Source: Metamycoplasma canadense (lineage in GTDB: Bacteria; Bacillota_I; Bacilli_A; Mycoplasmatales; Metamycoplasmataceae). From it: a DNA stretch of 64,000 bases. The stretch is taken from the NCBI RefSeq assembly GCF_000828855.1, contig NZ_AP014631.1, forward strand, positions 124,001 to 188,000, in the 5' to 3' direction. Below the pieces are notes generated by a model, which did not search any database, was not told where the DNA came from, and saw nothing but the letters and a program-made list of their open reading frames with translations. A program made the position numbers and the translations under genes. Position 1 is the first letter of the stretch. Each line of letters begins with the position of its first letter. Of the stretch, positions 33,754-44,990 are shown in pieces.

Positions 33754-36700
33754 ATGAAAAAATCTACAAAGAGGAAAATAATAAAGGCCTTGGTGATTTC
33801 TTCTATTGTTAGCTTAGTTAGTACAACAGCTACTTTAGTTATAAATTTAAATAAATTAAGTAATGAAGAAATTAAAAAAATTATTTCAGATATTGAATTA
33901 GAAACTAAAAAAAATAATGATGAAATAAACCTTTTAGATGCAAATTATAATTCAGTTGATACTTTAAAAATCGCTATTGAAAACGCCTTAAAAAATCTAG
34001 AAATTTTTAAAAAGTCACTTACCCTTTTAAACAAGGAAGATTATTTAAAATATGAAAAAATTCAATTGGTATTAAATAATTTAAAACAAAGTATTAGTAA
34101 TTTAGAAACTAAAATTGAAACTTCAAAAATAAGATTAAATCAAAATATAAAAAATCTAGACAACGTTGTTCAAAATGCGAAACAAACCTCGGAAAAAGCT
34201 ATCCAAAGATTAGAAAGTACATCAATAATTAATGTGCCGGGGTTAAACGAAGCTAATCTTGAATTGCAAAACGCTTTAAGAGAAGTCGAAGAAGCCAAAA
34301 AGCAAGCTAAAGATTCAAAAAATCATATTGATAATTTAGTAAAAATTAGTCAAAAAGTTCAAAAAGCTGACCAAAAAGTTAAAAAACTAATTAAAGAATC
34401 TGAAGGATTAACAAAAGAACAATTAAAAGATAGACAAATTGAGGAAATCGAAAACCACATCAATTTATTAAATGTAAAAATTGATAATTCAAATAAGGAA
34501 AATTTATCTTTAACTGAAATTAAGAAATTAATCGATGTTTTTGAAAAAACATTGCCAGTTGCAATTGATGCAAAAGATTATATTAAACGCTTCGATGATG
34601 AAGATTTATTAAATAAAAACAGTGAGTTAGAAAAAGTTATTTTGGAAGCTGAAGAAGTTTTAAAAACTTTAAAACAAAAAGAAGAAAATTTAAAAAATAA
34701 AATTAACGAAAGTTTATTGAATATTGAACAAAAAGAAAATGATTCTAAATCTAAAATTAATTTAAGCCAAGATTTTGATACTTTAGAAAATGAATTTAAT
34801 GAAGCTAATTTGCGTCTTTTAAATGAAATTAAAAATCTTAAAAATCAAATTGAAAATAGTGACTTTGAAGAAGCAAAAAATAAACTTGTCGAAATTGAAA
34901 ATAAAAATAAGCAAAACAATGAAAACTCATTAAACAAACTAAAACAAATAGTTTTAGATGATTTAAATTTAGCAAAATATTTAACCGAAGAGCAAACATC
35001 TGAATTTAAAAAAATAATAAATAACACTAAAAATCCAACAGAATTAAAAGATATTTCTAAAAAAATAAAATTAGATAATGAAAAAGCCAAAGAAATACTT
35101 GAATTAAACAAGTATAGAAACGAAGTTAAAAACTTACTTAACTCTGAAAATATACATTTATCACAAGACCAAAAAAACAGTTTTAATTTATTATTAGATC
35201 AAGAAAACGATCGCCAAAAAATCGATAAAATTAAAAAAGATTTTGAACTTGAAAATAAAAAAATAAATGCAATTAAAGAAATTGAAGAATTATTTAAAAA
35301 TGAGTCAGATAAAAAATCTGGATTTGAAGAACAAATTAATAAACAAACCGACATCGATGAAATCGATGCGATTTTATTCGAAGCAAAAGGCGAACAAATC
35401 AAGGTTTTAATTTCAAAAGCTAAAGCAAATGTTAATAAATTAAATTGAATTGGAGATAAAGAAAAAGGTTTAGTTAAAAAAGAATTTGATAATTTAAAAA
35501 CTGAAAATCAAATACAATTTAACCTTAAAGAAATTGAGCAAAAAAATATCGATAAAGAAACATTGTTTAATTCTAAAATTAAGAATTCAGAAGAATTTGA
35601 AGAATCTTATATAGATAAAATAAAAAATGATTTTATTAATGAAATCGATAAACAAAAATATATAACAATTCAAGAAGAATTTACAAAATTAGAAGAATCT
35701 AAAAAACAAATCAAACAAAGAATAGAAAAAGAATTAAATTTCTTAGGTGATTTAGATAAAAATAAATTTATTAGTGATCTAAAACCTAAAACAGATTTAA
35801 TTGAAACAAAGAAAATTGAGCAAAATGCTTCAGAACTTAATTCTTTTAAACAAAATTTAATTGAGAATCTTAAAAAACTTTCTAATTTAGAAATTCAAGA
35901 AAAAAATGAGGCTGAAAATAAAATTAAAAATGCTATCTCGAAGGCCGCAGCACAACAAATTTATGATGACTTATTATTAAAATCTCAAAAAGAAAGCATT
36001 AAAAAAGAATTAGATACCTTAGAAGATTTAGGCAGTGATAAGCAAAAACTTTTATCTTCAATCGCTACTTCAAAAAACAAGCAAGATTTAGATACAATTC
36101 TTAAAAACGCTAAGGAAAAAAACGATTTAAATAAACACAAGAAAGAAACAATAAATAATATTAAAAAATTAAATTTAATTTCTGAAGACAAAAAGAGAAA
36201 ATATGAAGAAGAAATTAATAAACAAGTTAATAAAAACGGAGTTTCTTCAGTGTTTAAACAAGCTGAAGAGTTAAATAATTACAAAAAAGGAAAAGAAGCT
36301 AATAATTTAAATTTAAATGAAATTTGAAATGAAACAACCAAAAAAGAATTTAATAAAAAATTAGTAGAATCTGAAACAAAAGAAAAAGTAGACAGTCTGC
36401 TTGAAGAATATTCAAATTGAAATAAAAAAGTTGTCGATGCTAAAAGCGAAATTCAAAATTTAAATAATTTATCACAAGAAGAAAAAGATAATTTTAAAAA
36501 TCAACTTAAAGGCAAAAACGAAAAAGAAATTCAACCTATTATTGATAACGCACGTGAACTAGATAATTTAGAAAAATCTAAAAAAAGAGTTTCTGAAATT
36601 GATAAATTAGAATATTTAACTAAATCTGAAAAAAATGACTTTAAACAATCTATTGAAAGCAAAAATGAAATATCAGATATTGAAAAAGAACTAGAAAATG

Positions 36701-38424
36701 CAAGAAACCTTAATGAATCAAAAAAGAGATATGCTGATGAAATAGAAAAATTATCACTTATTTCTAATAAACAAAAAAAACAAGGAATTGCAAATATAAA
36801 ACAAAAAATTGGCATCGAAGAAGCTAAAAACGAATATGAAATTTTAAAACTACTAAATGATAAAAAAGAACAATTAAAACAAGAAATTGATTCATCAATT
36901 AAATTAACTCAAAAAAACAAGCAAGATTTAATCCAAAAATTAAAATTAAAAGAAAATAATGACCAAATTGAAAACTTAAGAATTCAAAAAAATAATCAAG
37001 AAAAAGAATTAGAAAAAAATAATCAATTAATTGGTTCATTAAATAATATTAAAAATAAAATAAAACAAATTTCTAAGGAAGATAATTTAGAAATTAATAA
37101 CATATTATCTTCTTTAACCGATTTTATAACAAAAAATCAAGTAAATAAGAATGACGATACATACGAAAATTTAATTAATAAAAATAAAGTTTTAGAAAAT
37201 AATACGCAATTAAAATTTGATGAATTTAATAAAAAGATGTTAAATATATTTTCAAAAGGAAATGAAATTATATTCAAAACAGAAAATTTACATAAAAAAG
37301 ATAAGCTACTTAGTTTACAAAAAGAGCTTGAAAATACTTTAGACACATACGAAAAAATAAAAAATGATTTTTTATTAATTATTGGAAATAATAAGATTAA
37401 ATTAAATGAATATCAAAAAAATCTAGATAAAGCTGAAGAAGTTAAAGAAACAATTAAAGAGCGTATTAAAATAACCGATTTATATAATACTTTACAAGAT
37501 AAAATTAATACAACCGATTATTTACCAAAATATTTAAAAAAAATATATTTAGCTGAAGTTGATTCTCATTTGGCACAACCTACTGCTAATGAAGTAGAAT
37601 TCCAATTATTAAATTCCAAAATTGAAGAAGATATTGAAAAAAATAAAAAAAATAAAGATGATTTTAACGATAAAATAAAAAATTTAAAAAATAATGTTGA
37701 TCTTTTAAAACGTCCTGTTAATAGCAGACGTGAAATAAAACATCATAAAGAAATATCAAAAAAATTTAATGATTTAGCTGAAAGATATGAAAAAAATTAC
37801 GATGAATATTTTGAAGACCCAAATAGAAATGAAGAATCTTTATATCCTTGAGTTAATATGGCAAATACATCTTTAGAAATATATTCAAAACCATATAAAG
37901 AAATTTTAGAATATATTAATTCTGATAAGGCATACTTAGAATCTGATAAAAGAAAAGCTTGAGATTTTTTTGAAAGTAAAACTCACGAAATTAGAGAAAA
38001 ATTATTAAGTGATAGTTCAGATTATGGCTATATTGAAGTCAATAAAAAACGTTTAATAGAAGATCCAATAAAAGAAACTAAGAAATTTATTTTTGAAAGT
38101 GCTATAAATCAATTGCTTGATAAGAATGTAATAGATAAAAATGGAAAATGGACATATAATTTTGATATTTATTCAAAGAATAATTCAGATGATATAAATA
38201 CAATTTCTATTAGAAATATTCAAAAACTTATTCCGGGTTATCCAAAATTACAAGTAAAATTTAATACTGCCGGCATAAATTATTTTTCATCAGTAGCGCA
38301 TGGGCATGGGGTAAATTATATAAAAGGAAAGAGAATTCATGCAAATTATGAATTTAGTAGTGGTGATGAAGATAATTTTGTAGTTAGAAGTGAAAACAGC
38401 ATAATAAACTATTTTAAAAAATAA
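33754..38424 (+). CDS. Giant GA-module-like repeat surface protein (Lmp-like)
   Basis: A 1556-residue protein with a basic N-terminus and one hydrophobic segment (about residues 8-30), no lipobox, so probably a signal-anchored surface protein. Residues 30-400 are coiled coil. From about 400 to 1130 come some twelve degenerate modules of 45-50 residues with the pattern K-x2-I-x2-L-x2-L-(S/T)-x3-K-x2-F-x3-I, then a helix ending in A-x2-L. This is the three-helix GA/FIVAR-type pattern seen in albumin- and matrix-binding proteins. The last 200 residues are a different, more aromatic domain (PWVNMANTSLEIY onward). The M. hominis Lmp proteins are comparable. No frameshift is present. Binding to host albumin is inference. 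Confidence 0.8.
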
Positions 38425-38449
38425 GCAAACCATTGTGATTTGCTTATTT
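38418..38449. terminator. Bidirectional terminator between the GA-repeat gene and the HAD gene
   Basis: AAATAAGCAAA and TTTGCTTATTT form a stem around a 9-base loop, with A-run and T-run on the two sides. The stem includes the stop codon of the plus-strand gene and reaches the stop of the minus-strand gene. Confidence 0.8.
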
Positions 38450-39261
38450 TATTTAAATGAATTTTCGATAATTTTAATAGCTTTAGCAACTCCAGATTTT
38501 TTATATGAAGGAGCTACTCAAGAAGCTTGAACTTTAATATTTTTTAAGGAATTTTTCATTGCTATAAAAGCCCCAACGTAAGGTATGGTAGATGTATCAT
38601 TTCCTGAATCGCCAAAATGTACAGCATCTTTTGGATTTATGTTTAGAAGTTTTGAAACAAATTCAATACCCCTTCCTTTGTTAGCATTAATATCGTTTAT
38701 TTCTATTGCGTATCCCTTAGAAACGATATGTAAAGAAATATTTTTAAATTTTTCAGATAATTCATCAACTAATTTTTTAATGTTTTTTTTGCTGGTTCCA
38801 AAAGTAATTATTTTTGTTAAATTAGTTATTTGTGGAATTTCATCGTATGTTTTTTGTTCTAATTTTTTAATTCAAGGTCTAAAAATTCTTAATTTTGATG
38901 CTGTTCCATAAATAATATTGCCACTATTAAAAATAAAGAATAATTTTTTTTCTTTTAGGATTTCAGTTATTTGCATAACTGTATCTTTTTTAATTTCATG
39001 TTTAATTAAAATTTTTCCTGTGTTGTCAACAATAAGACCACCATTTTGACAAATGACATAAGGTGAATTTGCTTTTTTTGCTAGATCTAGCACAAAATCT
39101 GATGCATAACGACCAGTAGCAATTATAAAAGGTATTCCATTATCATTTTTTTGCTTAAGAATATTTAAATTATCTTTACTAATACTTTCTTTAGTTTTTG
39201 GTAAGTCTAAAAGAGTGCCATCTAAATCTGTAAAATAAGCTTTTGGTTTAAAATTAATCAT
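38449..39261 (-). CDS. HAD-superfamily (Cof-type) hydrolase
   Basis: A 270-residue cytosolic phosphatase. Motif I is YFTDLDGTLLD near residues 9-19. Motif II is the ATGRY segment. Motif III/IV is GFELAINDINANKG-like followed by HFGDSGNDTSTI. This is the Cof/IIB subfamily that acts on sugar phosphates, flavin or nucleotide phosphates; the substrate cannot be told from sequence. It follows trxA by 7 bases and ends the proS-trxA-HAD unit. Confidence 0.9.
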
Positions 39262-39268
39262 AATTAAA

Positions 39269-39571
39269 TTATTTTTCTAGTTGTTTTTTTAATTCTTCAG
39301 CTGGCATATAACCCTTTGTTGAATTAATTAGACTACCATTTTTATAGTAGAATAATGATGGAATACTTGAAACACCCATTTCACGTGCAAATTCAATGTT
39401 TTGGTCTACATCAAAATCAAAAACATTAATATCTTCATTTTCTTCAGTTAAACGTTTTAATTCAGGTTCGATCATTTGGCAAGGAGGGCATCAAACAGCT
39501 CTAAAAGCTACAATCGCCTTGCCGTTTAAGTGTTGATTGTTTAATTCATTTTTTAATAATTTTTTATACAT
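39269..39571 (-). CDS. trxA: Thioredoxin with CPPC active site
   Basis: A 100-residue redox protein. The active site is AVWCPPCQMIEPEL, with CPPC rather than the CGPC of classical thioredoxins. The cis-Pro loop is VSSIPSLFYYKNG and the fold elements follow the thioredoxin order. Start: ATG at 39571 with GGAGAAA upstream; it gives the complete first strand and helix. In mycoplasmas, thioredoxin with thioredoxin reductase is the main thiol reductant. A Pro in the first inter-Cys position should shift redox potential; that is inference. Confidence 0.92.
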
Positions 39572-39619
39572 TTTTTCTCCTTCATTTTTTTATTTATTAT
39601 TAGAAAATTATTTTTTACA

Positions 39620-41053
39620 TTAATAAGACTTTGCAAAAATTACTACTCTATTTGTTTTTTTGTTTGTATAAAAACAATCTTCAGAATTTATTTCAATATC
39701 TAAATTAAATGGCATACAACGGGTAGAAGCGCCAGTTTCTTCTTTAATTTTTTCTTCATCATTACCATCACCAGCAAATTTAGTAATAACTCAATTTCCA
39801 TTTTCGATAAGAGTTTTAAATTCCTTATAATTATTAGCAATTTTTATATTTTTTATTAATCTTTTTTTAGCTTCATTATATAGGTTTTCTTGAATTTCAT
39901 TAAGAATATTGATTGTAGTTTCTTTTATTTTTTCTAGAGGTACATAAATTTTTTCAATTGTATCTCTTCTTACAAATAAAACTTTATTCTCATTTAAATC
40001 TCTTGGACCTATTTCAATTCTTAATGGGGTGCCGTGAATTTCTGAATTAGCAGCCTTAAATCCAGCATTTTTATTTGTTGAATCGATTTTTGCACTAATT
40101 CCAACTTCATTTAAAAGATTATATATTTTTTTAGCTTCTTTTGAAATTCTTTCATCTTTTGAAGCAAATAGCTCAATAATATCAACTTGTATAGGTGCAA
40201 TTTTTGGTGGAATAATTATTCCTCTATCATCACCATGAGTCATTATTAAAGCTCCTAGCAATCTAGTAGATACTCCCCATGAAGTTCCATATGCATGTTC
40301 AATTTTATTTTTTGTATTTTTAAAACTAATGTCAAATGCTTTAGAAAAATTTTGTCCTAAGTAATGGCTTGTTCCGGCTTGCAGAGCCTTGCCATCTTTC
40401 ATCATAGCTTCAATTGTAAAAGTGTAATCAGCCCCAGCAAATTTTTCATGTTCTGTTTTTTGACCTTTTACTACTGGAATTGCTAAAAAATCCTTGACAA
40501 AATTAGTATATACATCTAACATTTGAGTAGTTAAATTTTCTGCCTCTTCTTTATTGTTGTGGATTGTGTGTCCCTCTTGTCATAAAAATTCTCTAGTTCT
40601 TAAAAATGGATTTGTTGTTTTTTCTCATCTTAAAACATTTACTCATTGATTATAAATTAATGGTAAATCATTATAAGATTCAACCTCATTTTTAAAAAAA
40701 TCGCCAAACAAGACTTCACTTGTGGGTCTTATAAAGAATTTTTCATTTAGTTTTCTTCCACCAACTTCAGTAACTGTCGCTAATTCAGGATTAAAGCCCG
40801 TGATATGGTTTTTTTCTTTGTTTAAAAGACTTTCAGGAATTAAAAGAGGTAAATTTACATTTTGAACGCCAATTTTCTTGAACTGACTATCTAAATTTAA
40901 ACGGATGTTATCTCAAATTCCAAATGATAAAGGTTTAAAGATTATTGAACCCTTTGAAGAACCATAGGCCATTAAATCACCATTTTGAATAACATCAGTA
41001 TATCACTTAGCAAAATTTTCTTTTTGAGTTGTAATTTTTTCTAATTTTTTCAC
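39620..41053 (-). CDS. proS: Proline-tRNA ligase, archaeal/eukaryotic type
   Basis: A 477-residue class II synthetase of the short ProS type without the bacterial editing insertion. Visible blocks are motif 2-like [23 protein letters not shown], a catalytic GTSHYLGQNFSKAFDI, and GVSTRLLGALIMTHGDDRG near motif 3. The C-terminal domain ends FAKSY, the terminal Tyr typical of this type. Start: GTG at 41053, because TAA lies two codons upstream and the conserved N-terminus begins there. No clear ribosome-binding site is present. It is the first gene of the proS-trxA-HAD unit. Confidence 0.93.
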
Positions 41054-41466
41054 AAATTAAATTATATATTTTTAATTTAATTTATATATTTAATTTTTAC
41101 ATTAATAAATATTAAATAATATATTTTATTTCAAAAATAATTACATTAATTTTTATTATTCTTAAATTAAGACTTATATCTTAGTTTTTATAGAACTTTT
41201 ATTTTTATTTAAGGCTAGATTTATAAAAAAAATTTTTTTAATGTTAGCATAAAAAAATATGCGCGAAAATGTGTCACGAATGTTATAAATTATTTTTTTA
41301 TATTTTTTTGTTGTCATTCCAAAAAAGATATTTTATTGTTAAAAATATTTTTTCTGAGTATTTTTTTGGTTTTTTTGCCAAAACAAAATAAAAAAACTTT
41401 CTATAATGATTGAATAGAATAAGCTTTATTCACTATAAAAAAGATGAAAGGAAAAATATTAAGAAT
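41054..41466. other. Long non-coding region with a decayed promoter cassette
   Basis: About 410 bases, with proS reading leftward. It holds TTTGTTGTCATT (around 41308) and TTTTTTTGCCAAAA (41370-41383) plus a broken A-run. These echo the poly-A cassette of two lipoprotein genes. TATAAT at 41402-41407 is a good -10 for the small frame at 41467. No other gene is visible. Confidence 0.5.
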
Positions 41467-41810
41467 ATGAGAGCGTATAATGACCAGTTAAAATTAATTT
41501 TAGTTAGAGATATCTTGAAAACAGATTTAGCAAATAAAATTACTGGATATGTTCTAAAGCCATTAATTGTATAAGTATTTTGTTAATTATTCGATGTTCT
41601 CTAATTCGTTCTAATTGTTCTAAAAATAAGAAAAAATTTATTGTCCCTATTTTAACCATGGTTTCACTTTTTGTATTTTGTGTAGTACTATTATTATGTC
41701 TATAACTTGGCGTTTTTAAAATTCCAAATGATTTAAAGGATTTAATAAAGGAAATAGAAAAAATTAAAAAAGACTTACGTATAGATGAGTTAATTGATAC
41801 TCTAATATAA
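41467..41810 (+). pseudogene. Decayed small membrane-protein gene
   Basis: ATG at 41467 with GAAAGG upstream opens 35 codons (MRAYNDQLKLILVRDIL...) ending at TAA 41572-41574. A second frame then carries a strongly hydrophobic helix (FIVPILTMVSLFVFCVVLLL). It is broken by one TAA and then continues in the same frame as an amphipathic helix (DLKDLIKEIEKIKKDLRIDE) to TAA 41808-41810. One frameshift and one premature stop would restore a protein of roughly 110 residues. Promoter, ribosome-binding site and terminator are all present, so the loss appears recent. I do not recognise the family. Confidence 0.5.
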
Positions 41811-41818
41811 AGAAGAAC

Positions 41819-41851
41819 AAAAAAGTCAATACCACACGGTGTTGACTTTTT
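41819..41851. terminator. Strong terminator between the decayed gene and the repeat lipoprotein
   Basis: AAAGTCAATACC / GGTGTTGACTTT with a 4-base loop and one mismatch, A-run before and T-run after. Usable on both strands; it can serve the minus-strand lipoprotein too. Confidence 0.85.
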
Positions 41852-41907
41852 CTATTTTTAAGGCGTATTTTAGCCTGGGTTTATAATAAACTAATTAATT
41901 ATTTTAA

Positions 41908-43326
41908 TTAATAATCTGTTATTTTTAATGGACTTTTTAAATAGTGTTTTTTATCATTATCGTTAAATAATTCAATTAATGAATATTCTCCATTTGGTTT
42001 TAAAAATTCTTGGAATGAAAGATTGACAAAAAAGTGATGATTCCTTTCTGTATAATAGTTAAAATTAACATTATATAATTTTCCGTCTGGTGCTTTTATT
42101 TTACCAACAATTTTTTTCTTTTTTAATTCATCCACATTTATTAAAGGTGTTATTCTTATTAATACATTATATTCTTGTGTGCTTCTATGTGCAGAATGAA
42201 TTGTTACAACTTTATCTTCATATTCTTTAGCTTCATCTGTTTTTTCAGCTTTTTCAAGTTTTTCTTTTTCTTCAGTAGCTTTAGTTTTAGCAGCTTCAAT
42301 TTTTTGTTTGAACTCAGTGTATTTTTCTAAACTAGCTTCAGTTTGTAAACCTTGTTTTGCTTCGTTAATAACTTTTTCTAATTCAGTTTTAATTTGAGCA
42401 AATTTATCACCTTCTAATGACTTTAGAAGTTCAGTTGCTTCTTTTTCTAAAGTATCATATTGTTTTTTAGCTTCATCTGTTTTTTCAGCTTTTTCAAGTT
42501 TTTCTTTTTCTTCAGTAGCTTTAGTTTTAGCAGCTTCAATTTTTTGTTTGAACTCAGTGTATTTTTCTAAACTAGCTTCAGTTTGTAAACCTTGTTTTGC
42601 TTCGTTAATAACTTTTTCTAATTCAGTTTTAATTTGAGCAAATTTATCACCTTCTAATGACTTTAGAAGTTCAGTTGCTTCTTTTTCTAAAGTATCATAT
42701 TGTTTTTTAGCTTCATCTGTTTTTTCAGCTTTTTCAAGTTTTTCTTTTTCTTCAGTAGCTTTAGTTTTAGCAGCTTCAATTTTTTGTTTGAACTCAGTGT
42801 ATTTTTCTAAACTAGCTTCAGTTTGTAAACCTTGTTTTGCTTCGTTAATAACTTTTTCTAATTCAGTTTTAATTTGAGCAAATTTATCACCTTCTAATGA
42901 CTTTAGAAGTTCAGTTGCTTCTTTTTCTAAAGTATCATATTGTTTTTTAGCTTCATCTGTTTTTTCTTTAGAAATTGTTGGATTTTGAGGAGAAACAATA
43001 GACTCATCTCCTAAAGGTTTTTCATTATTACCTTGAGATTTTTGTTCAAGTTTGTTTATTTGTTTTTCTAAATCTACAATTTTTTTAGCAGCATCATTTA
43101 AAAGTTTTTGTAAATCTTTTTTGTTTTTTTCTTTTTGTGACATTGAAGAAATTAAAGTATCAATTTTAGTTTTTAATGCATTATATTCGTTTTTTATTTT
43201 TTCAAGTTCTTCATTTTCTTTTGGAGTTGTTTCTTTTTTATTATCACAAGCCGCTGATATTATTGGCAATGTGGTTAAAGGAGCCAAAAAACCAAAAGTT
43301 AATAAAAATTTCTTTAGTTTTTTCAT
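41908..43326 (-). CDS. Repeat-containing variable surface lipoprotein (Vaa-like)
   Basis: A 472-residue lipoprotein with lipobox IISAAC (Cys27). A coiled coil fills residues 35-80. Three identical 80-residue modules follow, about residues 122-362, each starting TDEAKKQYDTLEKEATELLK and ending EEKEKLEKAEK. The last 110 residues are a beta-rich, non-repeated domain (HSAHRSTQEYNVLIRITPL onward). Module style and overall plan resemble Vaa, the variable adherence-associated antigen of M. hominis, though Vaa modules are a different length. Repeat number can change by slippage or recombination. A poly-A cassette of 16 A lies upstream and probably switches expression. Confidence 0.85.
   Translation of the reverse strand: MKKLKKFLLTFGFLAPLTTLPIISAACDNKKETTPKENEELEKIKNEYNALKTKIDTLISSMSQKEKNKKDLQKLLNDAAKKIVDLEKQINKLEQKSQGNNEKPLGDESIVSPQNPTISKEKTDEAKKQYDTLEKEATELLKSLEGDKFAQIKTELEKVINEAKQGLQTEASLEKYTEFKQKIEAAKTKATEEKEKLEKAEKTDEAKKQYDTLEKEATELLKSLEGDKFAQIKTELEKVINEAKQGLQTEASLEKYTEFKQKIEAAKTKATEEKEKLEKAEKTDEAKKQYDTLEKEATELLKSLEGDKFAQIKTELEKVINEAKQGLQTEASLEKYTEFKQKIEAAKTKATEEKEKLEKAEKTDEAKEYEDKVVTIHSAHRSTQEYNVLIRITPLINVDELKKKKIVGKIKAPDGKLYNVNFNYYTERNHHFFVNLSFQEFLKPNGEYSLIELFNDNDKKHYLKSPLKITDY
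42227..42966 (-). repeat. Three perfect 240-bp tandem repeats
   Basis: Period 240 bp, in frame (80 codons), with no difference between the three units by eye. The repeated tract is about 740 bp including a short fourth start. Identity at silent positions points to recent duplication or ongoing gene conversion. Confidence 0.95.
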
Positions 43327-43359
43327 TTATATCAATTTGCCTTTCATTTTTTTAAACTT

Positions 43360-43412
43360 TATATCCCTTTAATTATTCCTTTTTTTTTTTTTTTTCAATT
43401 TGGCAAAAAATG
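43360..43412 (-). promoter_or_regulatory. Poly-A promoter cassette before the repeat lipoprotein
   Basis: On the minus strand CATTTTTTGCCAAATTG (43412-43396), the same 17-base core as at 23662-23678, is followed by 16 A (43395-43380), then GGAATAATTA. TTGAAA at the head of the A-run with TAATTA as -10 gives a spacing of 17 bases, an optimal value, so this copy may be in the ON state. Confidence 0.65.
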
Positions 43413-43705
43413 ATAGAAAATGGTATTACAAAATATAAAAAACGTTTAGAAAACTTATTTCTTATTAAAAATTATTTATAGTAAATTTTAAAATTAATAT
43501 ATAGAAACAATAAATAAAATAGATAAGAATTGTTTTAACTTTTATATTTTTGATTTTTTTTGAGTAACAAAAAAAGCTAAAAATTATTTTTAATTTATAA
43601 AAAGTAAATAGTTTAAATAGCTATAAAATAACTAAGAGTTTAAAAAGATAATGCATAATTATATTTTTTCAATAATAATAATAATAATTTTAAAATTTAA
43701 TCAAT
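43413..43705. other. Non-coding A+T-rich region
   Basis: About 290 bases between the repeat-lipoprotein promoter and the deoB terminator. I see no gene, RNA or strong repeat in it. Confidence 0.5.
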
Positions 43706-43743
43706 TCTAAAATAAAAAACATCATAGTATTTTACTATGATGC
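43706..43743 (-). terminator. Intrinsic terminator after deoB
   Basis: CATCATAGTA / TACTATGATG perfect stem with a 3-base loop. On the minus strand it is followed by a long T-run. It lies about 50 bases after the deoB stop. Confidence 0.85.
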
Positions 43744-43795
43744 TAAGATGGTGGATAAATTATCATTTTTTTTATTTATTTTTTAGTTTAGTTGT

Positions 43796-44980
43796 TTATA
43801 TTAATTGATCAAAAATATCTTCTCCTGTTTCAGAAATAGGGACATTAAAATTTCTTGCAACAATATTTCCAGCTGTTCCTAAACCATTTAATACTCCAAG
43901 AATTTTAGGTTTTTTAAATGATTTTGAATAAATTGTTAAAGGAAGAGCTTCACGTGTATGATCAGGGCCAAATGTAGGATCATTTCCATGATCGGATGTC
44001 ATGATTAATAAATCATCTTTCTTCATAGCATTAATTAATTTTGCTAATTTGATATCTAATCTTGAAACATTTTGACTATATCCAATCGGATCTTCACGAT
44101 GTCCATAGTGGCTATCGAATTGTACTAAATTAACAAAAATAAGTTGATTTTCTGAAGATGATGAAGCAATATCAATTGCAATGTCCATGTTTTCATCGTC
44201 TGATGCTGGTCCATAAACTTTATTTATTCCGACACCAGTAAAAATATCATTAATTTTACCGATAGCAACAACCTCAACTCCCGAACTTTTTAAATCTTCT
44301 AAAATAATGTGTCCGGTTGGTTTGTTTGCAAAATCGTGTCTATTAAAAGTTCTTGTAAATTTTCCATTTTCATAAACAAAAGGTCGTGAAATAACTCTTG
44401 CTACGTTTCATTCAGGTTTTGATGAACAAATTGATCTTGCTTTTTTAGCATATTCAGTAAGTTTTTCAACACCAAGAGTATTTTCATCACCAATAATTTG
44501 CAATGTTGAATCTGGAGAGGTATAAATTATCATATCTCCTTTTTCTATATGTTGTTTACCTAGTTCAGCTAAAATAACTGTTCCTGAAGCATTTCTATTA
44601 CCAATTATTTTTCTTCCGTCAAAGGCTTTTGATAGTTCAGCAACTAAATCATCAGGAAAACCATTTTCAGTAAATTGTGGGTTTGGTACTTTTGTATAAA
44701 TTCCCATCATTTCTCAATGACCGGTAAGAGTATCTTTTCCATTTGATATTTCATGAATTTTCCCCATATATGCTAGAGGTTTTTTATTTTTTTGATTATG
44801 TCCAGCAACTTTAGCTATTTCAGTAATTCCTAATGATTTTCATGTTGGAATTTCTAATGGTAGCGCTTCAGAAGCATGTAATAAACTGTTTGCTCCTTTG
44901 TCTTTAAATTCTTCTTGTCGAGGTTCCGGACCAATCCCTAAACCATCAGTTACAATAAAAAATATCCGTTTAAATTTCAT
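43796..44980 (-). CDS. deoB: Phosphopentomutase
   Basis: A 394-residue alkaline-phosphatase-superfamily enzyme that interconverts ribose-5-phosphate and ribose-1-phosphate (and the deoxy forms) in nucleoside salvage. N-terminal metal site IFFIVTDGLGIGP; DTLTGHWEMMGI and TSPDSTLQI near the phosphorylated Thr region; C-terminal FDSHYGHREDPIGY, and MTSDHGNDPTFGPDHTRE. The YGHR pattern separates it from phosphoglycerate mutase GpmI. Ribosome-binding site GGAG overlaps the end of the upstream gene, which is 10 bases away. Confidence 0.94.
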
Positions 44981-44990
44981 AATTAATCTC

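Noticed and set aside
34845-36815. Several Phe/Ser/Leu-rich minus-strand frames inside the GA-repeat gene
   Set aside because: Antisense of Lys/Glu/Asn-rich coiled coil; typical artefact of A+T-rich coding DNA.
42227-42966. CRISPR-like regular repeats
   Set aside because: Repeats are 240 bp, contiguous, without spacers and in frame within a lipoprotein gene.
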